Shown: positions 33,210-42,635, counted from the first letter of the stretch. The stretch is 64,000 bases of DNA from an uncultured Shimia sp. (GCF_947498095.1 NZ_CANMJE010000003.1:463266-527265); one strand, 5' to 3'. Notes: generated by a model from the sequence alone, not told the origin. Numbers and translations: made by a program.

Positions 33210-33706
33210 TACGCGCTGCTTTGGCTTTCATGCTCATGGCGAGTGTTGCACAGGCGCAAGAAATCACCGTTGAAACCTTGGACTCGGAAGCTGGGCCGCA
33301 GATCGTCATCGTTCCGCAACAGCCGGAAGTGTTTTCGTTGCAGCGTGATCTTGGAACGGCAACTTCTGAAATTGCCAGTGTTGCTGTCAAAGGCGAGGGC
33401 GCGCTGCTGCGAGGCCTTGATAAGCTAAATGGCGATGTTGTCGATCTTGAGTTGGACAACGGCTATAGCGTGGCTTTTGGTGATCTGCGTGTCGACATGG
33501 CCGAGTGCCGCCATCCCGAAGACAATGCGACCGGTGAAGCTTTTGCGTTTCTGACGATCTATGATGGGACAGAGACAGTTGATCCGCTGTTTCAGGGCTG
33601 GATGGTGGCCTCATCCCCAGCGCTGAACGCGCTGGATCACGCGCGCTTTGACATCTGGGTGTTGCGCTGTAAAACCTCAGCGCCCGAGGAAACCGTCAGC
33701 GAGTGA
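33206..33706 (+). CDS. DUF2155 exported protein
   Basis: A 166-residue protein with a signal peptide (MIRAALAFMLMASVAQA) and the DUF2155 pattern: ATSEIASVAVKGEGALLRGLDKLNGDVVDLELDNGYSVAFGDLRVDMAECRHPEDNATGEAFAFLTIYD and the closing FQGWMVASSPALNALDHARFDIWVLRC. The two Cys residues (in ECRHP and LRCKT) may form a disulfide. Function is unknown; it is probably periplasmic. The start overlaps mlaD, and its last 70 bases overlap the 3' end of the convergent aat gene. Confidence 0.88.
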   Translation: MIRAALAFMLMASVAQAQEITVETLDSEAGPQIVIVPQQPEVFSLQRDLGTATSEIASVAVKGEGALLRGLDKLNGDVVDLELDNGYSVAFGDLRVDMAECRHPEDNATGEAFAFLTIYDGTETVDPLFQGWMVASSPALNALDHARFDIWVLRCKTSAPEETVSE

Positions 33707-34308
33707 CCGAACCGCGCGGTGCCCTTGGTGGCTTCTATCAAAAGCTGATGATAGGCCTCTCGCGGGATTTCAACCGCGCCTAGGGATGCCAAATGTGGTG
33801 TGATGAACTGTGTATCGAACAGGGTAAACCCTGTAGCATTGAGATGCGCGATCAACCAGGACAGTGCGATTTTTGAAGCATTGGTCGCACGTGAGAACAT
33901 GCTTTCACCAAAAAACGCGCTGCCCAAGGTAACGCCGTACACTCCGCCAATCAGAACCTCATCGCGCCATACCTCAATAGACTGGGCTCGGGATTGTGCG
34001 TGTAATGTACTGTAAAGGTTGCGTATTTCCGCGTTGATCCATGTGTCTGCACGGTCGGCACAGCCGTCAACAACGCCTTCAAAGTCTTGATTGATCGTGA
34101 CGGTGTAGTCATCGCGGCGCAACGCCCGCGCAAGCGATCGCGAAATGTGAAATCCATCCAATGGGAACACCCCGCGACGGTGCGGATCGACCCAGAATAT
34201 CTCTGGGTCGTCGCGATGTTCAGACATGGGAAAAATTCCCATCTCGTAGGCACGCATCAGCAGGTCGGGTGTGATTTCGTCCTGCCAACCTTGCGTGCCG
34301 TGGGGCAT
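33637..34308 (-). CDS. aat: Leucyl/phenylalanyl-tRNA--protein transferase
   Basis: Aat attaches Leu or Phe to N-terminal Arg or Lys, creating N-degrons for ClpS/ClpAP. The 223-residue protein shows the family motifs: LLMRAYEMGIFPMSEHRDDPEIFWVDPHRRGVFPLDGFHISRSLARALR, FEGVVDGCADRADTWINAEI, IEVWRDEVLIGGVYGVTLGSAFFGESMFSRATNASKIALSWLIAHL, FDTQFITPHLASLGA. The start overlaps the accC stop by one base. The last 70 bases (C-terminal EVLQRNTQMSKRA region) overlap the DUF2155 gene on the other strand. Confidence 0.95.
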   Translation of the reverse strand: MPHGTQGWQDEITPDLLMRAYEMGIFPMSEHRDDPEIFWVDPHRRGVFPLDGFHISRSLARALRRDDYTVTINQDFEGVVDGCADRADTWINAEIRNLYSTLHAQSRAQSIEVWRDEVLIGGVYGVTLGSAFFGESMFSRATNASKIALSWLIAHLNATGFTLFDTQFITPHLASLGAVEIPREAYHQLLIEATKGTARFGHSLTVSSGAEVLQRNTQMSKRA

Positions 34309-35660
34309 CAGCCCTCGGCCAGGTTGTCGTCCAGCCAGCGTTCAAGCCAGTGGATGTTATAGTCGCCCGAGTGGATGTCCTCTTCGGCCAAAAGCGCATG
34401 GAACAGTGGGATCGTGGTGTCGATTCCATCCACGATCAATTCGCCCAAGGCCCGATTCAGTCGTGCCAATGCTTCGGGGCGGTCGCGCCCATGCACGATC
34501 AACTTGCCGATCAACGAGTCGTAAAAGGGCGGGATCGAATAGCCATCATAAAGCGCCGAATCCATCCGCACACCCAGCCCACCGGGGGCATGGTATTGTG
34601 AAATCTTGCCGGGGCACGGTGCAAAGTTGGGCAACCGTTCAGCATTGATGCGCACTTCGATGGCGTGGCCGTTGATCTCAAGATCATCCTGGCCAAACGA
34701 CATGTCCATGCCCGAGGCAACGCGGATTTGCTCGCGCACCAGATCGACGCCAAAGATTGCTTCGGTGACCGGATGTTCCACCTGCAGGCGCGTGTTCATC
34801 TCAATGAAGTAGAACTCGCCGTTTTCGTAGAGAAACTCGATTGTGCCTGCACCAATGTAGTTGATGCGGGCGCATGCGTCGGCGCAGACCTTGCCAATGG
34901 CTGCGCGTTCTTCGGCTGAAATGGCCGGGCCGGGGGCTTCTTCGAAGACCTTCTGGTGGCGGCGCTGAAGCGAGCAGTCCCGTTCGCCCAGATGCACGGC
35001 TTTGCCTTTGCCGTCGCCAAAGACCTGAATCTCGATATGGCGCGGCGTGGTGAGATATTTTTCGATGTAGACTTCGTCATTGCCAAAGTTGGCTTTGCCT
35101 TCGGCACGCGCGGTCTGAAAGGCTGATTTCATCTCGTCGGCGTTATTGGCCACTTTCATGCCTTTACCGCCGCCACCTGCCGTGGCTTTGATGATAACCG
35201 GATAGCCGAATTCTTCGCCGATCTTCAGGGCGTCTTCGACTGTCGGAACACCGCCATCTGATCCAGGCACGCAAGGCACGCCCAGTTCTTTCATTGTATC
35301 CTTGGCGGTGATTTTGTCACCCATCACTCGGATATGTTCGGCGGTGGGGCCGATAAATGTCAGATCGTGGTCTTCGACGATCTGAACAAAGTTGGCGTTT
35401 TCCGAGAGAAAACCATAGCCCGGGTGGATCGCTTGGGCGCCAGTGACTTCACAGGCGGCAATGATCGAGGCCATATTGAGGTAGCTTTCGGTCCCCGAAG
35501 GAGGGCCAATGCAAACGGCCTCGTCCGCCATACGTACGTGCATCGCGTCGGCATCCGCGGTCGAATGGACGGCGACCGACTGGATACCCATTTCGCGACA
35601 CGCGCGGATCACGCGCAGGGCGATTTCTCCGCGGTTGGCGATCAGGATTTTATCAAACAT
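34308..35660 (-). CDS. accC: Biotin carboxylase subunit of acetyl-CoA carboxylase
   Basis: AccC carboxylates biotin on AccB with ATP and bicarbonate. The 450-residue ATP-grasp enzyme starts [25 protein letters not shown], has the glycine-rich loop [13 protein letters not shown] near residue 165, the [18 protein letters not shown] active-site strand, and the C-terminal [24 protein letters not shown]. The Lys/Glu/Arg catalytic set appears intact. It follows accB by nine bases and is coupled to aat downstream, giving an accB-accC-aat unit. Confidence 0.97.
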   Translation of the reverse strand: MFDKILIANRGEIALRVIRACREMGIQSVAVHSTADADAMHVRMADEAVCIGPPSGTESYLNMASIIAACEVTGAQAIHPGYGFLSENANFVQIVEDHDLTFIGPTAEHIRVMGDKITAKDTMKELGVPCVPGSDGGVPTVEDALKIGEEFGYPVIIKATAGGGGKGMKVANNADEMKSAFQTARAEGKANFGNDEVYIEKYLTTPRHIEIQVFGDGKGKAVHLGERDCSLQRRHQKVFEEAPGPAISAEERAAIGKVCADACARINYIGAGTIEFLYENGEFYFIEMNTRLQVEHPVTEAIFGVDLVREQIRVASGMDMSFGQDDLEINGHAIEVRINAERLPNFAPCPGKISQYHAPGGLGVRMDSALYDGYSIPPFYDSLIGKLIVHGRDRPEALARLNRALGELIVDGIDTTIPLFHALLAEEDIHSGDYNIHWLERWLDDNLAEG

Positions 35661-35669
35661 GTCAGTGCC

Positions 35670-36170
35670 TTATTCGATGATGACCAGAGGTGCGCCATAT
35701 TCAACAGTGTCGCCGTCACCAACAAGGATGCGCTTGACTGTGCCTGATTTGGGGGCCGGAATATGGTTCATGGTCTTCATGGCTTCGACGATCAGGATGG
35801 TGTCGCCTTCGGCCACTTGCGCGCCGACGCTGACAAAGGCGGGCGAACCCGGCTCGGCCTGCAGATACACGGTGCCGACCATTGGTGAGGTCACGGCGCC
35901 GGGATGGCTGGCTGGATCGTCGCCTGCGGCGGCTTCTGCGGCCGGGGCTGCAGCGGGTGCAGCGGCGGCTGCAGGCGCGGCAGCGACAGGAGCCGCGGCA
36001 GGTGCAACAACGGTGGTGGCAACTTGGGTCTGGCGACTGACACGCACGTTCAGGCTGTCGTCTTGCCCATACTCGCGCATGACCTCAAGTTCGGTCAGGT
36101 CGTTTTCGCGCAGCAATTCTGCCAGGGCCTGAATAAAGCCAACATCGCTATCGTGGTTTTTCTTGCTCAT
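35670..36170 (-). CDS. accB: Biotin carboxyl carrier protein of acetyl-CoA carboxylase
   Basis: A 166-residue carrier protein with an N-terminal helical region (VGFIQALAELLRENDLTELEVMREYGQDDSLNVRVSRQ), an Ala/Pro-rich flexible linker at about residues 50-85, and a biotinyl domain holding EAMKTMNHI with biotinylated Lys132. The linker is unusually long and almost pure Ala/Pro, but of a kind often seen in this group. It is the first gene of the accB-accC-aat unit; the 170-base upstream region to 36340 holds its promoter, in which I see no clear motif. Confidence 0.96.
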   Translation of the reverse strand: MSKKNHDSDVGFIQALAELLRENDLTELEVMREYGQDDSLNVRVSRQTQVATTVVAPAAAPVAAAPAAAAAPAAAPAAEAAAGDDPASHPGAVTSPMVGTVYLQAEPGSPAFVSVGAQVAEGDTILIVEAMKTMNHIPAPKSGTVKRILVGDGDTVEYGAPLVIIE

Positions 36171-36340
36171 GTTTTTCTATCCTCTTTGGCGCTTCGCCGC
36201 GCCTGTCTCGAGTCTTTTGGTTTCCCCTGCGTCGCCTTATATGGCATCCCGGCGCCCGTGAAAAGCGCACTCGCACGTCCCTCTATGTGGGAATTCGCGG
36301 GCAATTTGCGAGGGGTATCTTTGCCAATGGATTGCAAGGG

Positions 36341-36883
36341 TCATAGCGGCATCCCTGACAGCTTGGCGACCAGTTCTGCCAGCTTACGTGCTCCAAATTT
36401 TCGCAAAAGTCGGGCACGGTATTCTTCAACGGTGCGGTAGGACAAGTCCAATTCCAGCCCGATCTCTTTGCTGGTCATGCCGCGACATGTCAAAATCGCC
36501 ACTTCGCGTTCGCGCTGGGTCAGCTCTACAACCGGCCGTTCGTCCGAAAGATCGGCAAAGGTCCAAATCCCACGTTGAAAGGGTTGATCCGGCGTTAATG
36601 ATTGCCCTCGTGCGCGGCACCAGAAGAACGTGCCATCACGGCGTTGCATGATGCGCTCGTCATTGTATCGCCCTGTTCGGCGCATCGAGGCCAGTCCTCG
36701 TTCACCAATCATGTGAAAATCTTTTTCGGACGGGTAGAATTCACCCAAAGAGACGCCTTCGCATTTTGCCGGGTCTTCCAGAAACATTTCACCAAACGCT
36801 CGGTTACAGCGGCGAATGATCCGGTTCTCCAGAATAGCGAGACCGATGGGGGCGTGTTCAAAGGCCAGAGCGTCCAATTCCAT
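36341..36883 (-). CDS. PAS-domain LuxR-type transcriptional regulator
   Basis: The 180-residue protein has an N-terminal PAS-like sensor (LAFEHAPIGLAILENRIIRRCNRAFGEMFLEDPAKCEGVSLGEFYPSEKDF...YNDERIMQRRDGTFFWCRARGQ, residues 5-110) and a C-terminal LuxR/FixJ HTH (ELTQREREVAILTCRGMTSKEIGLELDLSYRTVEEYRARLLRKFGARKLAELVAKL). The signal could be a small molecule or redox state bound by PAS; none is defined. It diverges from the acyl-CoA synthetase gene 111 bases away and may control the catabolic genes there. Confidence 0.88.
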   Translation of the reverse strand: MELDALAFEHAPIGLAILENRIIRRCNRAFGEMFLEDPAKCEGVSLGEFYPSEKDFHMIGERGLASMRRTGRYNDERIMQRRDGTFFWCRARGQSLTPDQPFQRGIWTFADLSDERPVVELTQREREVAILTCRGMTSKEIGLELDLSYRTVEEYRARLLRKFGARKLAELVAKLSGMPL

Positions 36884-36994
36884 AAGCCACCATGACCATA
36901 AACAGGCGAAAAGGCCAAGGCCTCGCGCCGTATTTCTACCAATTGCCCCTTATGCTCGTCGGGGGTTTACTCTGGCCCAACGAGGAGGGATGCC

Positions 36995-38503
36995 ATGAAC
37001 ATCGCATGCTGGCTTGAGCGCAGTGCGCAGGCAGAGGCCGATAGGCCTGCGCTGTTTCTTGGCAAAGACTGTGTGGCCACCTACGGGGACTTTCACGCTC
37101 AGGCCATGAAAGTGGCCGGTTGGTTGCAGAGCCAAGGCATCAAACCGGGTGATCGGGTTGGCCTTTTCATGAAGAACCTTCCTGCCTACCTGATTGCGCA
37201 GTATGGCGTCTGGGCGCTTGGGGCTGTGGTTGTGCCGATCAACGCCAAACTGCATGGGCGCGAGGCCGCGTGGATTCTTGAGAACGCTGGTGCGTCCTTG
37301 TGCTTTACTTCGGCTGGTCTGCACGATGCCCTCAGCGCGGTCAGTGACGTGGCATGTCTGGATGTGACCTCTGCAGATTGGGATACGGTCATGGTCGCAT
37401 CATCGCTTGAAAGCGTGGCTGCGGCTCAGCCCGATGATTTGGCCTGGTTGTTCTATACCTCGGGCACGACGGGTCGCCCAAAGGGCGTGATGATCACGCA
37501 CCGGATGCTGCAAGCGATGGCCTTAAGCTATTTCGCCGATGTTGACGAAGTGACGGGCGCAGACATGGCACTTTATGCAGCACCACTTAGTCACGGAGCG
37601 GGGATTTATAACCTGATGCATGTGCTAAAAGGCGCCCGCCATGTTCTGCCTGCCACGGGTGGTTTTGACGAGGCGGAAATCTTTGACCTCGCCCGCCATC
37701 ATGGACGCGTTCACATGTTCTGTGCCCCGACCATGGTCAAACGCATGACCGAGGCCGCCAAGACCTCTGGCGAGGACGGGCAGGGGCTGCGCACCATCGT
37801 TTATGGCGGCGGGCCGATGTATGTCTCGGACATCGTCGAAGCCGTGGACCATTTTGGCCCGATCTTTGTACAGATTTACGGGCAGGGCGAATGCCCCATG
37901 TGCATTTCGGCCCTGTCGCGGGTGGACGTGACAGATCGCAGCCACCCGGACTGGCAGGCTCGCCTGGCTTCGGTAGGTCGTGCGCAATCCGTGGTCGAGA
38001 TTGCGATCGGGGATGATGCCGGACAACCCTTGCTTCCGGGTGAGGTGGGCGAGATCATGGTGCGTGGCGACGCAGTCATGCCCGGTTATTGGCAAAACCC
38101 AGAGGCCACTGCCAAGGCCATCCGCGATGGCTGGCTGATGACCGGTGACATGGGCACATTGGATGCCGCAGGTTATCTGACGCTCAAAGACCGCTCAAAG
38201 GACATGATCATCTCTGGCGGCACCAACATCTATCCGCGCGAAGTGGAAGAGGCGCTTTTGCTGCACCCTTCCGTGCGAGAGGTTTCCGTGGTGGGGCGCC
38301 CACACCCTGAGTGGGGCGAAGATGTTGTGGCTTTTATCGTGACAAATGGCGATCTGGACACAAGCATTCTGGACGCTCATTGTCTGGATCAGATCGCCCG
38401 GTTCAAACGCCCCAAGGCCTATTTCGCGATGCCGGAATTGCCCAAGAATAACTATGGCAAGGTTTTGAAGACCGAACTTCGCCAAAAGCTGGAGGAGATG
38501 TAA
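36995..38503 (+). CDS. AMP-binding acyl-CoA synthetase
   Basis: A 502-residue member of the ANL superfamily activating a carboxylic acid to its CoA thioester through an acyl-AMP. The phosphate-binding loop LFYTSGTTGRPKGVMITHR is near residue 155; the adenine site IYGQGECPM, the LMTGDMGTLDAAGYLTLKDRSKDMIISGGTNIYPREVEEAL hinge region and a C-terminal catalytic Lys (NNYGKVLKTELR) are all present. The GQGE in place of the usual YGxTE is a variant of motif A5. Substrate is unknown; fatty or aromatic acids are possible. It is directly followed by the SDR gene with no gap. Confidence 0.9.
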   Translation: MNIACWLERSAQAEADRPALFLGKDCVATYGDFHAQAMKVAGWLQSQGIKPGDRVGLFMKNLPAYLIAQYGVWALGAVVVPINAKLHGREAAWILENAGASLCFTSAGLHDALSAVSDVACLDVTSADWDTVMVASSLESVAAAQPDDLAWLFYTSGTTGRPKGVMITHRMLQAMALSYFADVDEVTGADMALYAAPLSHGAGIYNLMHVLKGARHVLPATGGFDEAEIFDLARHHGRVHMFCAPTMVKRMTEAAKTSGEDGQGLRTIVYGGGPMYVSDIVEAVDHFGPIFVQIYGQGECPMCISALSRVDVTDRSHPDWQARLASVGRAQSVVEIAIGDDAGQPLLPGEVGEIMVRGDAVMPGYWQNPEATAKAIRDGWLMTGDMGTLDAAGYLTLKDRSKDMIISGGTNIYPREVEEALLLHPSVREVSVVGRPHPEWGEDVVAFIVTNGDLDTSILDAHCLDQIARFKRPKAYFAMPELPKNNYGKVLKTELRQKLEEM

Positions 38504-39310
38504 GTGACAGATTTATCAGGAAAAACAGCCCTGGTCACAGGATCGGTGCAGGGGATTGGTCTGGCGATTGCCGGAGAGTTGGCCAAGGCGGGCGCACGTA
38601 TTGCCGTGCATGGCATCGCCGGTGACGCTCAGATCGAAGAGGCTTGCCAGCATCTGCGGGATCTTGGTGCGCCACAGGCCGAGTTCTTTCGCGGCGATAT
38701 GCGCCACCCCGATCAAATTGCCGACCTGATGACAGCGGTCGAGGCTTGGGGTGGGGCGGATATTCTGGTGAACAACGCAGGCATTCAGCACACTGCCCCG
38801 ATCGCCGAGATGCCAACCGAGAAGTGGGATGCCATCATGGCGATCAACCTTTCGGCGGCCTTCCATACTATGCAACATGCCATGCCGATTATGGCTGAAC
38901 GCGGCTATGGTCGTGTCATCAACATTTCCAGTGTTCATGGTCTGATTGCCAGCCCTGAGAAAGCGCCCTACACGGCGGCTAAATTCGGTCTGATCGGTCT
39001 TAGCAAGGTTGCGGCACTGGAATATGCGCAGGCCGGAAACCGCGGGTCGGGCGGCGTGACCGTGAACTGCATCTGCCCCGGCTGGACCGAAACTGCGATT
39101 ATCGAGCCGCAGATCACGGCCCGCGCTGCCGCATTGGGCGGTGTAGATCGGGACGCGGCAATCGCCGACCTTCTATCCGAGAAACAGCCTTCGCGTCGGA
39201 CCAATACACCTGAAGAGATTGGGGCGCTGACGTTGTGGCTCTGTAATCCAGTTGCCCATAACATAACCGGCACGGCCATCCCCATGGACGGAGGCTGGAC
39301 CTCGCAGTAG
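38504..39310 (+). CDS. 3-hydroxybutyrate dehydrogenase-like SDR
   Basis: This 268-residue classical short-chain dehydrogenase starts with GTG directly after the synthetase stop. The NAD-binding motif is VTGSVQGIGLAIA, the NNAG motif VNNAGIQHTAP, catalytic Ser in NISSVHG and YTAAK. The features GIQHTAPIAEMPTEKWDAIMAINLSAAFHTMQHAMPIMAERGYGRVINISSVHGLIASPEKAPYTAAKFG and the closing NITGTAIPMDGGWTSQ are those of D-3-hydroxybutyrate dehydrogenase (BdhA). It would make acetoacetate, which the neighbouring CoA-transferase genes could activate. Exact substrate remains inferred. Confidence 0.85.
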   Translation: MTDLSGKTALVTGSVQGIGLAIAGELAKAGARIAVHGIAGDAQIEEACQHLRDLGAPQAEFFRGDMRHPDQIADLMTAVEAWGGADILVNNAGIQHTAPIAEMPTEKWDAIMAINLSAAFHTMQHAMPIMAERGYGRVINISSVHGLIASPEKAPYTAAKFGLIGLSKVAALEYAQAGNRGSGGVTVNCICPGWTETAIIEPQITARAAALGGVDRDAAIADLLSEKQPSRRTNTPEEIGALTLWLCNPVAHNITGTAIPMDGGWTSQ

Positions 39311-39374
39311 ATGCTTGGAAATGGCTCGAAAAGGGCTAGACTCATCCCAAGTGTATCAACTTGGGACATCAGCC

Positions 39375-40454
39375 ATGCAGCGACGCCATTTTCTTGCCCT
39401 GAGCGCAGCCACGCTCGCAACCCCCGCCATCTTGCGGTCCGGACAGGGTGATCTGAAGCTTTCGGTTGGCGGCTACAGGCTGGACAGAACGGCAGCCCTG
39501 TTTGATGGCAAGATCGCCATTGAAGGGGCCAGCGCCGAGTTTCAGGCACAGGGCATAGGCGATCTGAACACGCTCGCATTTTCCGGTGAAGGACCGCACG
39601 GGCTGACCGAAATTGGCCTGCACCCCTTTATGCTGGCCCATGCCAATGACGCGGCGCAGGACTATGCGCTTTTGCCGGTCTTCCTGTTGCGCCAGTTCCG
39701 TCACAAAAGCATCTTTGTAAGAACAGATGCGGGGATCACCTCGCCAGCGGACCTCAAAGGACGCCGTATCGGATCGCCCGGCTATTCGTCTTCGTCGCTC
39801 ACGTGGATTCGCGGCATTATGGAGGATGAGTACGGCGTGAAACCCACGGATGTGGACTGGGTGACTGCAAAGAAAGACAGTTCCGCAGACGCTGCGGGCA
39901 AAGTCTCGGCGCAAGAGACGATGGTCCCCGAAGGTATCTCCATGTCTGAAGGCCCCGAAGGTATGGATGAATCTGAAATGCTGCTGGCGGGCGAGGTGGA
40001 TGCGTTGTTTCACGCTGCCACACCCGCCGCCTTTATCGAAGGCGATCCTCGTATTTCGCGCCTTTTTACCGACGTGCGCGCAGTTGAACAGGATTATTAC
40101 AAACGCACTGGGATTTTCCCGATCATGCATGTTTTGGCCATTCGCCGCGATCTTGCAGCACAGGAACCCTGGCTGGCACGGGCCGCCTTTGACGCCTATG
40201 TGAAGTCTAAGCAGGCGGCCTATCAACTGAAGGATCGTCTGACTTGGGCCACCGATATGATGCCGTGGTATTCGGCGGAACTTGATGCAACCCGCGCGCT
40301 GATGGGGCGGAATTTCTATAGCTACGGTCTGGAAGGCAATCGCAAGACTCTTGAGACGTTCTTTGGGTATTCCTATCGTCAGGGACTGGCGTCGCGCGAG
40401 CTTACGTTGGATGAATTATTCCTGCCGGGCTCACTGGAGTTCGAAGACGCCTAA
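39375..40454 (+). CDS. Exported substrate-binding-like protein of the Pht5/NMT1-like family
   Basis: From the ATG at 39375 this is a 359-residue protein with a twin-arginine-like signal (MQRRHFLALSAATLATPAIL). The body matches the periplasmic-binding fold related to 4,5-dihydroxyphthalate decarboxylase and thiamine-pyrimidine synthase-like proteins: YALLPVFLLRQFRHKSIFVRTDAGITSPADLKGRRIGSPGYSSSSLTWIRGIMEDEYGV. Such proteins are either solute receptors or cofactor-free decarboxylases. An exported form argues for solute binding, but no permease genes are adjacent. It follows the SDR gene by 64 bases and ends at a bidirectional terminator. Confidence 0.78.
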   Translation: MQRRHFLALSAATLATPAILRSGQGDLKLSVGGYRLDRTAALFDGKIAIEGASAEFQAQGIGDLNTLAFSGEGPHGLTEIGLHPFMLAHANDAAQDYALLPVFLLRQFRHKSIFVRTDAGITSPADLKGRRIGSPGYSSSSLTWIRGIMEDEYGVKPTDVDWVTAKKDSSADAAGKVSAQETMVPEGISMSEGPEGMDESEMLLAGEVDALFHAATPAAFIEGDPRISRLFTDVRAVEQDYYKRTGIFPIMHVLAIRRDLAAQEPWLARAAFDAYVKSKQAAYQLKDRLTWATDMMPWYSAELDATRALMGRNFYSYGLEGNRKTLETFFGYSYRQGLASRELTLDELFLPGSLEFEDA

Positions 40455-40459
40455 AACGA

Positions 40460-40487
40460 AAAAGCCCGGCACGATGGCCGGGCTTTT
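40460..40487. terminator. Bidirectional terminator between convergent genes
   Basis: AAAAGCCCGGC (40460-40470) pairs perfectly with GCCGGGCTTTT (40477-40487), giving an 11-base stem with a six-base loop and T runs on both strands. It serves the substrate-binding gene on the plus strand and the CoA-transferase operon on the minus strand. Confidence 0.9.
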
Positions 40488-40505
40488 GCTAAATTTTGCA
40501 GTGCC

Positions 40506-41135
40506 TTAGTTAACCAGAGTGGCCTCGGTCGCGGCGCGGAACTCGTCTTCCGAGACGCCTTCCGCCAGTTCAACCAGCTTCAAGCCACCTTCGACGACGT
40601 CCATCACACCGAGGTTGGTGATGATACGGTCGACCACGCCTTTTCCGGTCAGGGGCAGGGTGCATTCCTTCAGGACTTTGGACACACCGTGTTTGTTGGC
40701 GTGATCCATAACGACGACCACGCGGCCAACACCAGCCACCAGATCCATCGCACCGCCCATGCCTTTGACCAGCTTGCCGGGGATCATCCAGTTTGCGAGG
40801 TCGCCGTTTTCGGCAACTTCCATTGCGCCGAGGATGGCCATAGCGATCTTGCCACCACGGATCATTGCGAAGCTTTGCGCAGAGTCGAAATAGGCGGTCT
40901 GCGGCAGCTCGGTAATGGTTTGCTTGCCCGCATTGATCAGGTCTGCATCTTCCTCACCCTCGTAAGGGAAGGGGCCCATGCCCAGCATGCCGTTCTCGGA
41001 TTGCAGGGTCACTTCGACACCTTCGGGGATGTAGTTCGACACCAGCGTCGGGATGCCGATGCCAAGGTTCACATACCAGCCGTCTTGCAGTTCCTGAGCC
41101 GCACGTGCGGCCATTTGGTTACGATCCCAAGCCAT
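40506..41135 (-). CDS. scoB: 3-oxoacid CoA-transferase, subunit B
   Basis: The 209-residue protein matches the SCOT beta subunit: [55 protein letters not shown], where SENG carries the catalytic Glu that forms the enzyme-CoA thioester. [42 protein letters not shown] follows. With ScoA it transfers CoA from succinyl-CoA to acetoacetate. The start overlaps the scoA stop by one base (TAATG). It ends at the bidirectional terminator. Confidence 0.94.
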   Translation of the reverse strand: MAWDRNQMAARAAQELQDGWYVNLGIGIPTLVSNYIPEGVEVTLQSENGMLGMGPFPYEGEEDADLINAGKQTITELPQTAYFDSAQSFAMIRGGKIAMAILGAMEVAENGDLANWMIPGKLVKGMGGAMDLVAGVGRVVVVMDHANKHGVSKVLKECTLPLTGKGVVDRIITNLGVMDVVEGGLKLVELAEGVSEDEFRAATEATLVN

Positions 41136-41857
41136 TACGATGCCTCCTTCTGACGGACAGTGCGCTGTTCGATGCGTTTCTCGTGATCGCCTTTGATGAT
41201 ACGGTGCACATAGATGCCGGGCAGGTGGATCGAATCCGGGTCAAGCGAGCCGGTCGGCACGATCTCTTCGACTTCAACCACACAGACTTTGCCACAAGTG
41301 GCGGCTGGCGCGTTGAAGTTGCGTGCAGTCTTACGGAACACGAGGTTTCCGGTCTCATCTGCTTTCCAGGCCTTCACGATGGCCAGGTCCGCAAAGATAC
41401 CTTCTTCCATGATATAGTCTTCCATCGCGCCATCGGCGCCGGTGGGGAACTGTTTTTCAAACTTGCCATCGGCAATCACGGTGCCCACGCCGGTTTTGGT
41501 AAAGAAACCAGGAATACCTGCACCACCGGCACGCATACGCTCGGCCAGTGTGCCTTGGGGATTGAATTCAAGCTCCAGCTCACCAGACAGATACTGACGC
41601 ATGAATTCTGCGTTTTCACCCACGTAGGATGAGATCATTTTGCTGACCTGTTTGGTTTGCAGAAGGATGCCGATACCAAAATCATCAACGCCTGCGTTGT
41701 TGGACGCAAATGTCAGATCCTTGACGCCGGATTGCTTGATAGCTTCGAGCAGCAGTTCGGGGATGCCACAGAGGCCGAACCCGCCCGAGGCGATGAACAT
41801 GCCATCCGTCAGCAGCCCGTCGAGTGCCTCAGCGGCATTCGCATAGACTTTTTTCAT
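41135..41857 (-). CDS. scoA: 3-oxoacid CoA-transferase, subunit A
   Basis: From the ATG at 41857 (GGGAGAT upstream) the 240-residue protein has the SCOT alpha features: [107 protein letters not shown] and the C-terminal [19 protein letters not shown]. It binds the CoA acceptor in the ScoAB heterotetramer. The order scoA-scoB on the minus strand converges with the 3-hydroxybutyrate dehydrogenase unit. A frame extension upstream has no start with a ribosome site. Confidence 0.94.
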   Translation of the reverse strand: MKKVYANAAEALDGLLTDGMFIASGGFGLCGIPELLLEAIKQSGVKDLTFASNNAGVDDFGIGILLQTKQVSKMISSYVGENAEFMRQYLSGELELEFNPQGTLAERMRAGGAGIPGFFTKTGVGTVIADGKFEKQFPTGADGAMEDYIMEEGIFADLAIVKAWKADETGNLVFRKTARNFNAPAATCGKVCVVEVEEIVPTGSLDPDSIHLPGIYVHRIIKGDHEKRIEQRTVRQKEAS

Positions 41858-41989
41858 GGAAATCTCCCTCAAATACGGAATTTGTGCCGTTGTGACCCTG
41901 CGTTGCCACAGAGTCAATGCGGACAGGCGCAGGCCGTATTACTACGGGCCGCGATACGTAGTCGGGGGAAGGCTTTGTAGGTGTGCCGG

Positions 41990-42556
41990 TTAGATCAGGC
42001 GGACTTGGGTACCCACAGGCGTAATCTCGTAAAGCTCAGCAATGGCCTCATTGAACAAACCAATACACCCACTTGAGCTTCGGCGCCCGATCTTGCGTGT
42101 GTCATGAGTGCCGTGGATCAGGTAGGCAGGCCAATCCAGATACATAGCGTGGGTGCCAAGTGGATTGTCAGGACCCGGGGGCATGTACTTCAGATCGGGA
42201 TCGCGTTTCAGCATGTCAGGGGTCGGAGTCCAGTCAGGACCAACCCGTTTGCGCACAACTTTGGTATAGCCGCGCTTGGTCAGCTCTTCCGACATTGGCA
42301 CCGAGGTTGGGAACAGCCGGTAGTCGCTGCCATCTCCGCTCCAATAGTGCAACGCGCGGGATGCGGTGTCTGCCACAATCGTCGCCGTTCCCAGCGTGTC
42401 AAAGTGGTCGCGCCAGTCCTGCGTTCGGAAACTGGAAATGTTGCGCGGTGCGGTCTCGACTGCTTCCTCGTCCTGCGCCAATGCGAACCTTGTCGTGAGG
42501 AGTGTCGCGGGCGCTGCCAACAGCACTGCCCGACGGGAGATTTTCGAATTGCTCAT
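41990..42556 (-). CDS. L,D-transpeptidase (YkuD family), exported
   Basis: A 188-residue protein starting with a Tat- or Sec-type signal (SKISRRAVLLAAPATLLTTRFALA), followed by a YkuD catalytic domain. The catalytic HGTHDTRKIGRRSSSGCIGLFNEAI motif contains His143 region and Cys164; the usual final Arg of GCIR is replaced by Gly here. These enzymes cross-link peptidoglycan or attach lipoproteins through L,D-peptide bonds in the periplasm. Upstream extension to 42637 was rejected because the signal peptide begins here. It lies downstream of topA and its terminator. Confidence 0.88.
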   Translation of the reverse strand: MSNSKISRRAVLLAAPATLLTTRFALAQDEEAVETAPRNISSFRTQDWRDHFDTLGTATIVADTASRALHYWSGDGSDYRLFPTSVPMSEELTKRGYTKVVRKRVGPDWTPTPDMLKRDPDLKYMPPGPDNPLGTHAMYLDWPAYLIHGTHDTRKIGRRSSSGCIGLFNEAIAELYEITPVGTQVRLI

Positions 42557-42635
42557 GGCCTGCCCTTGAACTGCGGTTCTTGCCTGCAACATGTGCAGCG
42601 ATGGGATGACGTGCAATTCACATCTGGTTGAACAC

